From Ophiobolus disseminans (lineage: Eukaryota > Ascomycota > Dothideomycetes > Pleosporales > Phaeosphaeriaceae), in the NCBI GenBank assembly GCA_010093685.1, contig MU006226.1, positions 632,964 to 696,963 on the forward strand: DNA of 64,000 nt, given 5' to 3'. Under the pieces are notes generated by a model that did no database searches, was not told the DNA's origin, and was given only the letters and a program-made list of their open reading frames with translations. Every line of letters starts with the position of its first letter. Position 1 is the stretch's first letter. This document shows positions 1 to 11,811 of the stretch, piece by piece. Position numbers and translations under genes: made by a program.

Positions 1-391
1 AGGGAGGTGGGATGTAATGATGCTGGTAGGATATTGTACGCACATTAGGGGGTGGTGAAGTGGGTCATGGAAAGACCTCGGAGGAAGGAAGTTGGTTGGG
101 CGCATGTTTGTGGTAGCTGGGTGGAGATAGGGATGTGTAGAAAGAGTATGAGGGTTTGTTGTTTGTTGTTTGATGGGATGGGAGGAGTATGAGGACTAAT
201 GGATTGGTATTTGATGGGTTAGTTGTAGTTATGAAGAAAGCTTGGAATGCGAGGTGATTATATGGTTCAAAATATTCTCTTCTCGAAGAAATTATTGACT
301 ATGACACTGGAAGGAATAAGTATCATGACTGTACCGCACACCGATCTTCTCATCCAACCACAGGCAAATAAGCAAGTCACGCATACACCGC
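1..391. other. 3' flank, no gene seen
   Basis: This stretch lies downstream of the WW-domain gene, which reads leftwards. It is rich in G and T on the plus strand and has no long open frame with protein-like composition. It probably holds the 3' untranslated region and terminator of that gene. Confidence 0.5.
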
Positions 392-1359
392 TCAGTCCCC
401 ACCACCACCGAAATCTCCCCCGCCCATATCGCCCCCTCCAAAATCCCCACCACCATCACCCCCATAATCCCCACCGCCATCACCACCATACCCTCCATCA
501 CCCGCGTCCGCCATTGCAGAACCCAACAACGCGCCACCAAGCAACCCCCCACCCGCACCCAGCGCCATCGCGCCGCCAGCACCCATACCCCCGCCAGGAC
601 GCCGGCCAGGCATACCTCCGCCCATCATCCCGGGGCCCATCATCGGCCGGCCGGGTTGTTGATAGTACCCACCGCCCATGGGTTGGCCGTAGGCAGGTTG
701 TTGACCGTAATGCGGTTGTTGCTGTGGATACCCATGTGGCGCGCCGGAACTATGTCCCTGGACTTTCTCTTTCAATTTGCCCAACAGACCCTTACTTTTG
801 CTTTTATCCTGCGTCGAAGAATCGTGCATGGGTGTGGACCCTTGTGGATACGGGCCTGCGCTTTGCTGCTGCGGGTAGCCCGCATACTGGTTCTGCGGGG
901 GCTGGCCGTAGAAGTCGTTTGATGCGCCTGCACCACCGGGTGCGTGTGACCTTGCGCGCGCCTCTTCTTCTTCCTGTAGTTTGCGCGCAAACTTCTCGTC
1001 TTCGGAGATATTTAGTGCGCCGCCGACGTTTGCGTAGGGGTTGTTGGAGCTGAGGGTCGATTTGTCGCTCATGCCGGTCGTGTGGCTACCGACGGGAGCG
1101 CCGGCTGCGCCGGGTATGTATGAGGGGGGAGGATGGTCTGGTGGGCCCTCGCCGGGTGGATAGACGGGTGAGGTGGGCACGTCCCATTGCGACCTCTTGG
1201 TGTAGACGTTGACGTAGAAGTACTCGCTGTACTGGTCATTCCAGACGGCCTTCCAGCCCTCTGGTACTCTTGGTGGAGGGGGGCCCTGTGCGACATGAGC
1301 TGCCTGTCCCCGCTTACTCCGAGCTTCACACGTACCGTTGGAGGCGCAAACTCTGCCAT
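392..1359 (-). CDS. WW-domain protein with Gly/Tyr/Gln-rich tail (Wwm1-like)
   Basis: Two exons, 1359-1336 and 1285-392, are separated by a 50-bp intron (GTACGT donor, CACAG acceptor), giving 305 residues. The start follows from the short first exon (MAEFAPPT), which joins in frame to a WW domain at about residues 9-42 with both signature tryptophans (EGWKAVW and SQWDVP) and the central aromatic block. An NPYA stretch and an acidic/basic helix (EDEKFARKLQEEEEARA) follow, then a basic linker and a long disordered tail that ends in Gly-Asp repeats. WW domains bind proline-rich motifs. The layout resembles yeast Wwm1, which interacts with metacaspase, but that orthology is inferred. A longer open frame without the splice would add an unlikely cysteine-rich N-terminus. 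Confidence 0.85.
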
Positions 1360-1882
1360 ATTCTGCATCGACTGAAAGAAACTTGTTGAAGAGTTTCGAG
1401 TAGTGTATGCGACAACAAGAAAGAATACTGTTAAAGCTGAAACAGATTATGGGTGCGAAGTAGCGGGGGTATGGTGAGCTCATAAGCTAGCAATTGCGCG
1501 CGAACTGGAGCTCGGTACATGTTGCGCGTCATTGTGGCGACACTACCTTCTCCACGTGCATGCTCAGCCACAGCCCCACAGTTTCCAAGACCCTCGAGAT
1601 GAATGCATGTGTAACAACATTCAAGAAGAGAAGGGTTGATTGATAATTAGTTGCGAAGTATGTGCAAAAGACAAGCGTCATGTGTCCAACGTAGCCAGAA
1701 TTATCGCTCCAAATGAATGCATGATACAAGAAGCGCAAATGACAAAAAGAGAAGCGTCGCTGTGAGTTGGATACAATATGCAGCCCGAGAAGAGCATGTA
1801 TCCATGCTAAAGTACGAGACACGCATGCCAGAAAGATGTACTCGTACAAATCGATACAAGTAAGACGAACAAAGGAACACGC
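1360..1882. other. intergenic: WW-gene promoter and EDE1 3' end
   Basis: Both flanking genes read leftwards, so this gap holds the promoter of the WW-domain gene and the 3' flank of EDE1. Open frames here show no domain, signal or repeat, and I call no gene. Confidence 0.5.
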
Positions 1883-4800
1883 TTAGCGCTGCCCAGCCGT
1901 CAAGTAATCCGCAGCCTGTTACCAAGGTCAGCCAAGCGCTCGCGGCGAAAGCGACACCATTTAGCTCACCTTGTTAATGTCGTAGTCGAACTTCTCCAAG
2001 GCCGAAAGTGCGTCATTCCGCGCATAGCCCATGCCGGTCAACTTCTTCAAGATGGGGTCATCGTGCTCGGTGCCGGTGCTGATGGCGCGTCCGAGCTGAG
2101 GCATGCCAGCCGTCTGGGGTGACAAGTTGCTGGTCTTCGATGACGAGGCTGCTGCCTCTTGCTTATCCAAAGTATCAAAAACCGAGGACTTGCCAAAGTC
2201 ATTGGATCCTTGCTGGGAGTGCGAGATCTTGTCAGTCTGGGGGGGCTCGATTTTGCCGAAGATGGCGTCCCAGTCCTGGTTCGCAGACACAGGTTGCGGT
2301 GCTTGCGGTGGGCCAAAGTGGTCAAACTCGCCGAAGCTGTCGTCCCCACGCTGTTTACCGGTCGGTGTCTGTTGCGAAGCCATGGTATTCGATTTAGAGG
2401 CTGCCGGCGAGTCAAACACAGGGTTAAACTCGTCGAATTCATTCCGCTGCGAAGAGAACATGAAGTCGTCATCGGTCTTGTCATCCTCCTTGGCTTCAGT
2501 CAAGTCGTCGAAGCCAGCGTCGAAATCATCAGTGAATGCAGGTCTTCCGAGCTGGGGAGCATTGGAAGAGGGTGATGGGCCCTTGTTCGTATCGTTGGTC
2601 CCATACGAGATGGCGGAGTGGTAGGCATCAGATGGCACAGTAGAAGATGGTGTGTCTAGTGGCGGCGGGGACGTCGTCACCGACTTGGATGGACCGCCGC
2701 CAAACAGGGCAGCACCGTGACCACCAGCTGGGTTGAATGATTTCTCAGGACCTTGTGAACCCTGCGGCGATCCAGGGACTTCGCGCGAGGGCAGAAGACC
2801 GCCAAATTCTGGTGGAAACTGGTTTGAGCCAGTTCGTTGCGGGACGCTAGACTCGTAGGTTGGCGGCGATTTCTGCGCGCCTGGTGTTGGCAGATCGCTC
2901 AAGGTCGAGTCCAGGCGGCTGGAAGGACCTGGTCTGGTATAGAGGTCATCCGTGGTGGAAGCAGTGCCAGGCCGTTGCTGCTGGGACTGATGGTCAAGCC
3001 CAGTGCTAGTGCGCTTCTGGCGAGGAGAGGCTGATGTGAAGTTGTCGTCAAAGCCCCGCCCATCGTTGCTGTCGCTGTCGTCATCGTGGGCCAGGTCTTC
3101 GATTGGTGGAAACTCCTTGTTGAATCTGTTCGAGTTGTCGATGGGAGCGTTGGAGGAGGGTGCACTGGCAGTGGTTTGGCGGCTCGGGCCGAAGCCAGCA
3201 AAAGCAGCATCAAAGTCTACCTTTCCACCTGCGCGAGGTTGGTCGCTGGGGCTGGGTCCAAACGGATCGGTGCGATTAGTATTCTTGCTTCCACCGCTCA
3301 GATTGCTCTCTCCTGTCTGCATCTGCTGAAGAGGTGTCGCGGTTTCGCGAGGGAAGGCTCCTGGAACATCCTGCGCATACGACGACGGTGCTCCAAAGCT
3401 AGCATAGGGATCTTTGCGTTCTTCCTGTTTCGTCGACCGCTGGGCATCGCTAGTCACACTGGCGACCGGCGAGGCCGTCGACATGTTTCTGTCGAAGAGA
3501 GAAGGGTTGAAGTTGTCAGTCTCCGTTCGAGTAGTCTCACTGCGCTCCACAGATGGCTTCTCAGGGACTGGGGTGCTCGCAGGAGACGCCTGAGTGATGG
3601 TAGGGGTCTCGTTGCCTGGACCACCATATCGGCTAGCAGGGGCTGAGACCTTGACAGATGAGCTGAAGGAGTCAGATCTAGGCACAGCATCCCTCAAGGG
3701 CAGGAAATTGGAAGCAAATTGGCGGGACTCGGGTGGTGGTGGGGGGTCTGCAACACGTGGAGACTCTTGGTAGGATGAGAGAGGAGGCGAAGTTGATGGA
3801 GTTGGAACGTCAGGACCTTCAGATGAACGAACGGACTGGCCGGAGGGAGCAGAGAAGACCGGTCCTTGGTGCGATTCGGAGCGGAAGGAGACTGGCGGGG
3901 CATTGTTTTGAGGAGATCCAAAGGAGCCAAAGACGCTATCAAAGTCCTTGTGAGGTCCGTCACGCGCAAAGCCTGAGGGTGACATGGTGTTTTCGGTGAC
4001 GGGCTGAGGTGACTTGCGGAAGAACGGGTTGGTGCTCTGGCTCGTCACAGACGCCGCAGGGCTGACAACGTTCGGTGTCTGGGCCGGTGAGCCGCGGAAA
4101 CTGTCTTCTGGCGCTTTGCTGAGGTCGTTCATCTCGTTCCTGATCTTTTCGCGCTCTCCTTCATTTGTAGCCAGTTGTTTCTTGTTGATGGCAACCATGC
4201 CCTTCTGTTGGCGCGCATCGTTCCTCATCTTGTCCAGTTGCGGTCGCAGCTGTCCAATCTCGGCATTGATCTGTCGGATACGCTCCTTCAGGTTGTTGTT
4301 CTCTCGCTGGTCAGCCTCGAGGGCACCGCCAACTTGACGGTGTTGATTTTGAAGGTCCTGGATAGTGCCTTCAATCATGGCAAGATCCTGTTGTAGCTTG
4401 CGAGTCTCGTTGCGTGACCCGGCCAGGCGGTCTTCCAACTCCTTCACTGCCTTGACCTCCTGCTCATACTGGTTCTTGAACTGGGTCAATCGGATCTCCA
4501 GGTCGCGTTTCTGCGTATTGACGCTGTTGAGATCACTGGCGGTGGTGCCCTTCTTGTTCTGCACTTCTTGCATCTGGTTGCGAAGGGTGGTCATCTGGTT
4601 CGACATGTTTGCCAACTCGGTTGAGTCCTGTGTCAGCTTCTTGTTGATCTCGGCGTCAGTATCTCCACTAAGTAGGTCGTCCATAGCCGATGGCTGAGGT
4701 GCACGGCTCTGAGATGTTCCCGACTGGCCCGTGGAGTGTGATGTCAGGGTCTGACCGAAAGACGAGCTAGGCATGAATGGCTTGAATGTAGAAGCAGGGT

Positions 4801-6350
4801 TCCGTGGGATTGGCTGGAATGGATGTGGGGACGTTGGCGATGCGGCCTTGCTTCCGAAGGGATCATTGTCAAAGGTTCGGTTAAACGTTGCAGACCCGCC
4901 AGTAGATTGAGCGGCTTGTTGAGGAGCAGGAGCGGGTGCCGAGAAGGCGTCAAGCCCAAACAGGTCATCGGCAGCAGACTTCGACTGGGCTGCAGCAGGT
5001 GCCCGCACTGGAGGAACAGATACCGACTGGTTAGCAGCAGTGCGAAGGCCTGGCGGAATGAGGTTCGGCGGCAGTGTGGTGGGTAGTTGGTCGCCCTTCC
5101 GTTGTTGCCGGATGAGGTACATGGCCACAGCAAACTCGTCTCTCGAAAGCTGGCCCTCCGAATTGATGTCGGCCAGGTCCCAGATTCCAGCCAGGACGTC
5201 TTCGGGCAGTCCTGAATCGCTGAAGAACCGTACTGCTTGGTCTCCTGTTATAAAACCACGACCCGTTGTGTCGACTGTCTTGAACAAATTGTCATATGAG
5301 GACTTTTCTTGGGGGCTGATGAGCCAGTCGCTGCCGGTAGGCTGCGTTGACTGCGGCGGTGCGCCAAAAGGAGGTCTCGACAGAGGACTTTGCGTTCTTG
5401 GGGCGTTCTGGCCGCTGAATTGGCGAGGTATCGTGGCAGACTGGTCGGGACGCCCCGGTGGCGGTGGGAGTGTTCCTCTGCGCGAGGCTGCCTCGTACAA
5501 GCCCGGTGGCAGCGCGTTCGGGAGTGCCTTCATGTTGCCGGTCCTGTACGATGCCAGTAGGTGCATGGCAATGATGAACTCGGTCACGTTGAGAGCTCCG
5601 CGCTGCTCAGTGTCCGAGAGATTCCAGATGCGCCCGAGGACCTCGTTGGGTAACCGCGCCTTCTCGAAGATCTCCTTTGCGTTTTCGCCTGAACTACAAT
5701 CAGCTGGTGTATTGTTGGGTGTGATGGGGTATATTACCTGAGAGCACGCCATTGACGGCGCCGGACTTCTCAAACAGCCCTGCGTACTCGGCGGCTTTGG
5801 CGGGCACAAGCGGGGGAACGCGGATTGGGCCGCTGCCGCTCATCTGGGGCTGTATCGCGCCTGTGGTCTGGGGAGAGAAGCTCGGGGCCGCTGGGGGCGC
5901 GGATGGGATGGACAGGCCCTCGAACTTGGGCAGCGGCGCGGCTACACACACGTCAGCGCGCAACATCACAGGGGCCTGGCAGGCACATACGCCGAAAGGC
6001 AAGCTCGGGCGCAGGGTCTCTGCCGGCCTGGTAGTGGCCGATGAGGCGCAGGACCTGGCAGAAGCCGGCCATGGTGAGCAACCCGCGGTTCTCCGTGTCT
6101 GCAATCTGCCATATCTCGCCCAGCACCGCCGGCGCAAGCTTGGTGCGCTCGAAGAACTTGACGGCAATCTCGCCCGTTATTACGCCGAGCTTCTCTGTGT
6201 CGGCCTGCTGGAAGAGGTACTGAAAGATGCGCTTCTCGTCGGGCGTGAGGTTGAGGATGGGCTGGTCTGCGCTGGCTTAGCTCCCATGTCAACAGCTGCC
6301 CAATACGGCGTCTACGTACTCAATTCGCCGCTCGCTGAGAGGTCGGCCAT
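1883..6350 (-). CDS. EDE1: EH-domain endocytic scaffold, Ede1/Eps15 family
   Basis: Five exons (6350-6320, 6266-5991, 5941-5738, 5688-1970, 1915-1883) encode 1420 residues. Three EH domains come first (about residues 10-105, 165-260 and 295-390), each with EF-hand-like loops and the Gly-x-Ile-Trp-x-Leu/Ile-Ala/Ser-Asp signature. A proline-rich stretch, a coiled coil (about 500-660) and a long Ser/Pro/Gln-rich disordered region with DPF/NPF-type motifs follow. A UBA domain closes the protein. The first exon is only 31 nt and the last only 33 nt. The last exon is needed to complete the UBA helix (NKAADYLTAGQR, stop); without it the frame stops in the intron. Ede1 acts at the plasma membrane as an early clathrin-mediated endocytosis scaffold that binds NPF adaptors and ubiquitin. 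Confidence 0.93.
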
Positions 6351-7134
6351 GGCTGTGGAACTCGAGATGCCGGGGCGCGTGGTGGTGAAGGGGGCGCCTG
6401 CAATGAGGCTGAAGCTTGGAGCTGCGGTGCGATAGCGCGGGGAAGCTGCGTGTTCCCTGGTGTGAAGTAGGCGAGCGGCGAGCAAAGTCGGGGGGCTGGC
6501 GGCGGCAACACGGCACACGGCGACTCGAGGGGCCGCAGCTCGGGGGGGAGGAGAAGGAAAGGAGGAGGGGGATAGCGATGGTGATGGTGTTGATACAGCA
6601 CAGCACAGCTCCTAGTGACACGCGGAAGCACCATCCTCGTCGTCGATGCCTGCAGCCGCTTGGCGCACCTGATTGGACGCACCGCAGCTGTCAACCCCAT
6701 CCGCGTCGCACGAATCGACACGCTGTTTGCCCTTCCTCATGCACTGCATCCCGCGGCCCAGAAAATCGACCCAGTCAGTCGCCGGCACATGACAGTGACT
6801 GCATCGCTAGACGCACCCCGCTTACATGTCGTCGAGGCATTCGCGTCTCGCGCATGCAATTGAATGTTGCATCCTTGCATGTTTAGGCAGATGCCAACGA
6901 AGGCTGTACACTGTGAGGGTGAAAATGTCTCATGTCGAGGTGATCATATTCACTATGCTACAGAATTCGTGACTTCGTGGTTACACATTTTGTACAATAG
7001 GGCTGACAGGTCAGGGTGCAAGCCAGCGTCACACAAGACGCCTAATAATCTTAAGGGAGAGTCGAGCAGTCCAAGGGTATATGGGATGGTATGTCCTGAA
7101 GGAGCATCAACTTGGGTGGTGGGTTGTTCGGCCG
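6351..7134. other. intergenic: EDE1 promoter
   Basis: This is the upstream region of EDE1 and the 3' flank of the next leftward gene. It contains GC-rich and GA-rich tracts. Open frames on both strands look like shadows and none has a recognisable domain. Confidence 0.5.
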
Positions 7135-8039
7135 TCATCGCTTGTCGCCATTTCTGAAGGGTTTCTCGCGCTCGCACCGCGCATACGCCAGACTCGGAGT
7201 GCCCTGCTCGCGCCTACCCCACGCTCGCCCAAGCAGCCAATCTGTGACGCTGATGACCTTTGCGGTCTTGTCCCAATTGCGGCCCTCGTCTGTGTGCTCA
7301 ATGGTATGGCTAATGATGCGCCCTTCCTCGTCAAATTCGAACAGAAAGAGGCCGGTAAACTCCTCGTTAGCCCGCCTCGACCCTGCGACTATGCTGGTGA
7401 TTTTTTGAACCACATCGCTGACTTGTCCGTTCTCCTTATCTGACTTGCCACATGTTTCCCACCTGACTATCAGTCTTTCGCTGTGTATGGGCGCCGAAGT
7501 ATTGGATGTGCAGCCATTCTTGACCATGCGCTCAGATAATATCTTGAGCTTCACATTTCCAAGCACAGGGACTCTGCCCCATGCGACGGGCGCTGTCCAT
7601 AGCGCTGCTGTGTATGCAATTTTGCCGCTGACGGTGGGGAGGTGTGGGTGCGTGGAGGGGAAGAGGTGGAGGCTGATGTGCGGCGAGAGGCTGTCTTGTG
7701 GAAGCGGCGACTGTAGTAATGTAGGAAGGCGCTCATGTAGGACTCGAATGGCTGTATTCATGTTAGCATGCATTGCCCAACCATGTTTCAATTGATGAGC
7801 GTACTGTCACCCAGCTTCAAGTTGCGTTCCGCCAGACACTTCTTCTCCTTCTCATCAAGTTCTGCTGACAGCCATGGCGACGAGCTAGTGAACCAACTCC
7901 GCGATACTGCTGCTTGCCGCGGCCGTATGCCTGTGATGGTCCGCTGGTACTGCCTCAGCCCTAAGAGCCGAGGCGCCGTGAGTGAGCGCGGTGCGCAACA
8001 TGGAAGACGAGTGCGGGCAGAGCTAGAGAACCGTCGCAT
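7135..8039 (-). CDS. conserved fungal protein, probable mitochondrial targeting, NTF2-like fold suspected
   Basis: Exons 8039-7805 and 7751-7135 give 283 residues. I chose the ATG that starts an Arg/Ser-rich, acid-poor leader (MRRFSSSARTRL), typical of a mitochondrial presequence; an upstream in-frame ATG exists. The body has a helix (RVLHERLPTLL), a region around WTAPVAWGRVPVLGNVKL and a strand-rich C-terminal half with EFDEEGRIISHTIEHTDEG. That last pattern recalls NTF2-like proteins of unknown function, though I cannot name the family. The intron donor could be GTACGC (used here) or GTGACA four bases upstream, which changes only one or two residues. It is divergent from the epimerase gene across about 420 bp. 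Confidence 0.75.
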
Positions 8040-8456
8040 GGGACCGGTGGTCATCGGTAAATACATGCAACCATAGAGAATGCAGTATGTAATTGAAGAA
8101 GTGCCCAAGTGTGGAGAGGTGTTTGGAGTGGAGCACTAGCTGGTGGCGGAGGAACAATCCGCGACTGGGGTCGAGCGATGTGACGTAGGGTTTTTAGCGA
8201 ACGTTCATCAACCAAACGCTCTGCTCCGCGCGCATGGAAATGTTCCGGCGGGACAAATGCACCCATGTAATAGACATCATGACTGCTATAAAGAAGAAAG
8301 ATCTGTTAACTATAAGTCTCGACGTTTTCACATACACAATTCCTTGATATTGCGAACTCTTTTCTGTCCTCACACATATCTCAGTGTAGAGCCATTCTCA
8401 TAATCAATACCAATTGAATCCCTTTACTTTCCCTCCAAATCTCCATCCCCTCCAAA
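8040..8456. promoter_or_regulatory. shared divergent promoter region
   Basis: The mitochondrial-type gene reads left and the epimerase gene reads right from this 417-bp gap, so it must hold both promoters. A pyrimidine-rich tract lies just before the epimerase ATG (about 8420-8455), a common feature of strongly used fungal starts. I see no specific operator. Confidence 0.5.
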
Positions 8457-9637
8457 ATGTCAACCACCGGCAGACGAATCGTCTTCACCGGCGGCTCAGG
8501 CAAAGCCGGCCGCCACGTTATCCCCGAACTCAGTAAATCCCCCTTCCCCGCCACCACATACCATCCACATGAACCAACCACTAACCCCAACCCCAGTCAA
8601 ACGCGGCTACCAAGTCCTCAACCTCGACCTCACCGACTTCCCCGACCCCTCCGCCGGCGTCTTCACCCTGAAAACCGACCTCACAAACAGCGGCCAAGTA
8701 TTCAATAGCCTAACAAGCCACTTTAGTTTCGCAGGCTACGACGGCCCTGATGTTCCTGGCCCGCCGGATGCAGTTATACATTTCGGCGCGTATGCGCGAA
8801 ATATGCTAGGTGAGCATCTTTCCATCCATCCATCTATCCAATACAACACGAGATTCAAGCTGATATTGGAGTTTCCATGTAGTCCCTGACAACGAATGCT
8901 ACGCCGGCAACGTGACATCCACATACAACGTCATCGAAGCCGCCTGCAAACTCGGCGTCAAGAAAATCATAATCGCAAGCAGCGAAACAACATACGAAGT
9001 ATGTTTCGGCCAGGGCGATATCGACTACCAATCCTTCCCGCTGCACGAGGACATGGATCTGAATCCAATGGATACATACGCTATTAGCAAACTCTGCGGC
9101 GAGCGCGTGGGGAGGGGGTTTGCGAGACGGTTTGGAGTGGACAGTGAGTGCCGCCTTGTAACGAAACTGAGAATATTGGTGCGTGTATTGGAAGTGATGG
9201 TGTGCTGATACAAGGCAGTCTACGCCCTCCGCATAGGCAACGTAATCGAGCCCCACGAATACACCCAAAATTTCCCCGCCTACATCGCCGACCCCGCCAT
9301 CCGTAAGCGCAACGCCTGGAGCTACATCGACGCGCGCGACTTGGGCCAGATATGCGCTCTGTGCGTGCAGAAAGACGGGCTCGGGTTCCAGGTGTTCAAC
9401 GCAACCAATGATTCCATCACGACGAATGAGCCGACCAAAGAGGTCTTAGAGAAGTTCGCGAAAGGCACGAAGATCACGCGGGAAATGGGCGAGTTCGAGG
9501 CCCCGCTGAGTAATCGGAAGATAAAGGAGGTGTTGGGGTTTAGGGAGGGGTTTGATTGGAAGAGTGAGATTGGGAATGGGAGGGAGGCGAGGCAGGGGAG
9601 AAGCCAGAAGGAGAAGATGAGTGGGGAGATTTGGTGA
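8457..9637 (+). CDS. NAD-dependent epimerase/dehydratase (extended SDR)
   Basis: Four exons (8457-8532, 8597-8809, 8883-9143, 9219-9637) encode 322 residues; all three introns are phase 1 GT-AG. The N-terminal Rossmann nucleotide site is TGGSGKAGRH (residues 11-20). An aspartate after the second strand (LNLDLTDF) suggests NAD preference. The catalytic YxxxK is in DTYAISKLCGE, and a Ser-rich strand before it (IIIASSETTYE) supplies the active-site serine. Length and motifs fit the extended SDRs that act on nucleotide sugars or uronates. The substrate cannot be read from sequence. The C-terminal 20 residues are Arg/Lys/Gln-rich and probably disordered. Confidence 0.9.
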
Positions 9638-9909
9638 GGGTTTTGGAGACGGGTATAAGCTCTCAGTCAAGTCGCGGAAGCTGGAAACAGAAGATATATT
9701 ACCCCATCTGTCTGTCTACAGAGATTTTTTAGAATCTAGAACACTTTTTACGTGTGTTGATGGAGTTGCTAGGCTTAATCAATTCTAGCTTGCACGATTG
9801 ACTAGGAGACGGGATGGTCGAAAACTTTTTTATACTTTAATCGTGTCCATCTTTTCACAGATGCTAAACCCCTAACCCCTCCCATCCACATCCCTGCTCC
9901 TCCGTCCCT

Positions 9910-11811
9910 TCAAATGCATAACAAACCCCTTAATCCTCCTCCCAACCGTCTTTCCACTCCCTCCGTCCCCCCACTGCCCCCCGTACCCACACTCCTCCGT
10001 CTCTGCATCTGCATCTCCCGCACAAACTTCGGCCACGTATTCGTCAACACCAGGTCCATGACATGCATCTGCACATCTTCAAACACCCGTGGTCCAAACT
10101 GATCCACGATCTCGCCCGTATGTATCTCAATTTCGTCGCTGCGATGGCTTGGTAGCGCGTCGAAAGCAAAAGGTAACGCAGTCTCGACCCACGCATTACC
10201 ACACAACACCCTCGCAGCCCCTTCAAAAACAGCCTCCAGCTCTTTGAGTTGGTTCGACGCAATGTTAAGCGGAAACTCAGCGTCGCGCGTGCTGATGAAG
10301 TCGATATAAATCCTGAGTGCAGCGTTAAACATGTCTCTCCGGTGCGACTCCTCCTTTTCAAAGCCCTTGCACCACTCCTTTTTCCATTTCGCGGCGCGCG
10401 TCAGGAAGGCAATGTTCTCGCCTGAGAAATCGTGGTGGGCGGAGAAATCTTGCAGCGGGGTGGGGTGTTCTTCTAGGACGCGGGTGAGAGCTGTGAGGGT
10501 GTATAAGCCGTCTGCGTGGTCGGCGTGTACGTAGCGTAGGATTTGGTCCTTTTCGATGAGCGAGATGGATGAGCTTTTTGAGGATGGGGTAGTGGTGTGG
10601 AGGGTATCAAGGGTTATGCTTGGGGAGGATGGAGCCCATGTCTGGTTGGGGGAGGTGACTTTTCGGCGTGTTTGCCATAGCTTGATGATTTGATATGCAG
10701 GGATGAACACGGTAAAGATTTCGATAAATAAGGTGTTTAGATGGATCCTAGGTGTGATGAGCCGCTTGATTATGAAGGCATGCTTGCACTCGACACTTAC
10801 CATTGACTAGGGTGGAAATATGCGTTGACCTTGTTAAAGGCTGGAACATAGGATGCGATAAGAAACATTGGCGTTGCGTGGAGGCTGTAGAAATTGAACG
10901 TTAACGAACAAACACTCAGATGATAGACAAACCATACCCAGAAAGACAGGCTCCGATTGTTTGCGTACGCCACCCCATCGTGTCACGAATATCCCAGGCT
11001 CGCCATATCAAGAAGGGTGCGACGCCCCAAGTCCATATGAACTGCCAAACGACACTAGGCCACCACTCCCAGCCTCGACCGAGGTCAACGAGCTGTTCTG
11101 GAAGGGTTGTGCCACGGATCTCGGTGCCTGGGATGCCGAAAGATGGGTGATATTTCTTGCAAGCGAGCCCTAAAGATGAGTATACGAAGTCAGTGTCTAT
11201 CTCAAATGAAGTTCGTACAGTGTCATTTGCTTACACATGCCGAGAGTGAGCAAAGCCTATACAGCTTAATCAGTCACTATGTTCGTTGGAGGGTTTATGA
11301 CGTTTCGTACCTGAATCACTACCCCCGTGATGATGAGTGTCATAATCCTAGTGGTGTAGTACATGTTCTGCACCCTATTGAACCATGCCGACTGTATGCG
11401 ACTGCGTCTCCTCGGAATCTGCAGCTCAGGAAGAGTGAACTGCCTCTGCAGCTTTGCGACGCGGAGAAAGCGCAAATTGGCCGCATGGAAAAGTGCGATA
11501 CCAAGGGGAAACCAGGTCCCCATAACAAAGTACTGGACATCGTACGCAATCACTATGGGCATGGTTGCGCCAATTGGATACGTGAGCTGTGCCAGTACCC
11601 AGTACAGGTGCAGAAATATGATCGATCCGAATGCTAGTGGAAGCCCTCGAACTCGCATGATGGGGAGGTTCCGATTGTACCAGCAAAAGGACATGCCAGC
11701 CACCACGATTGTCGTCCATATTGCACAGAAGCTGACATAGAAGACTCCTACCCGATCCCAATTCGGTGGCATTGGAGGAATTTTGTAGACAGTAAGGCCT
11801 GGCGTTTCCAT
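9910..11811 (-). CDS. gprK: seven-transmembrane receptor with C-terminal RGS domain (GprK type)
   Basis: Five exons (11811-11311, 11256-11235, 11169-10938, 10884-10801, 10747-9910) encode 558 residues. Seven hydrophobic segments can be placed at roughly residues 20-42, 56-80, 88-112, 155-176, 207-228, 245-268 and 280-303. An RGS domain follows at about 360-505. A 22-nt microexon completes TM4, and TM5-TM7 are recovered only after splicing. The TM-plus-RGS layout is that of fungal class GprK receptors, in which the RGS part would accelerate GTP hydrolysis on a G-alpha subunit. The ligand is unknown. The start at METPGL was preferred over an upstream in-frame ATG that would add 20 residues. The C-terminus is Gly/Arg-rich. 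Confidence 0.88.

Noticed and set aside
247..1053. 268-codon plus-strand frame rich in His, Pro and Arg
   Set aside because: It is the antisense shadow of the glycine/tyrosine-rich tail of the WW-domain gene.
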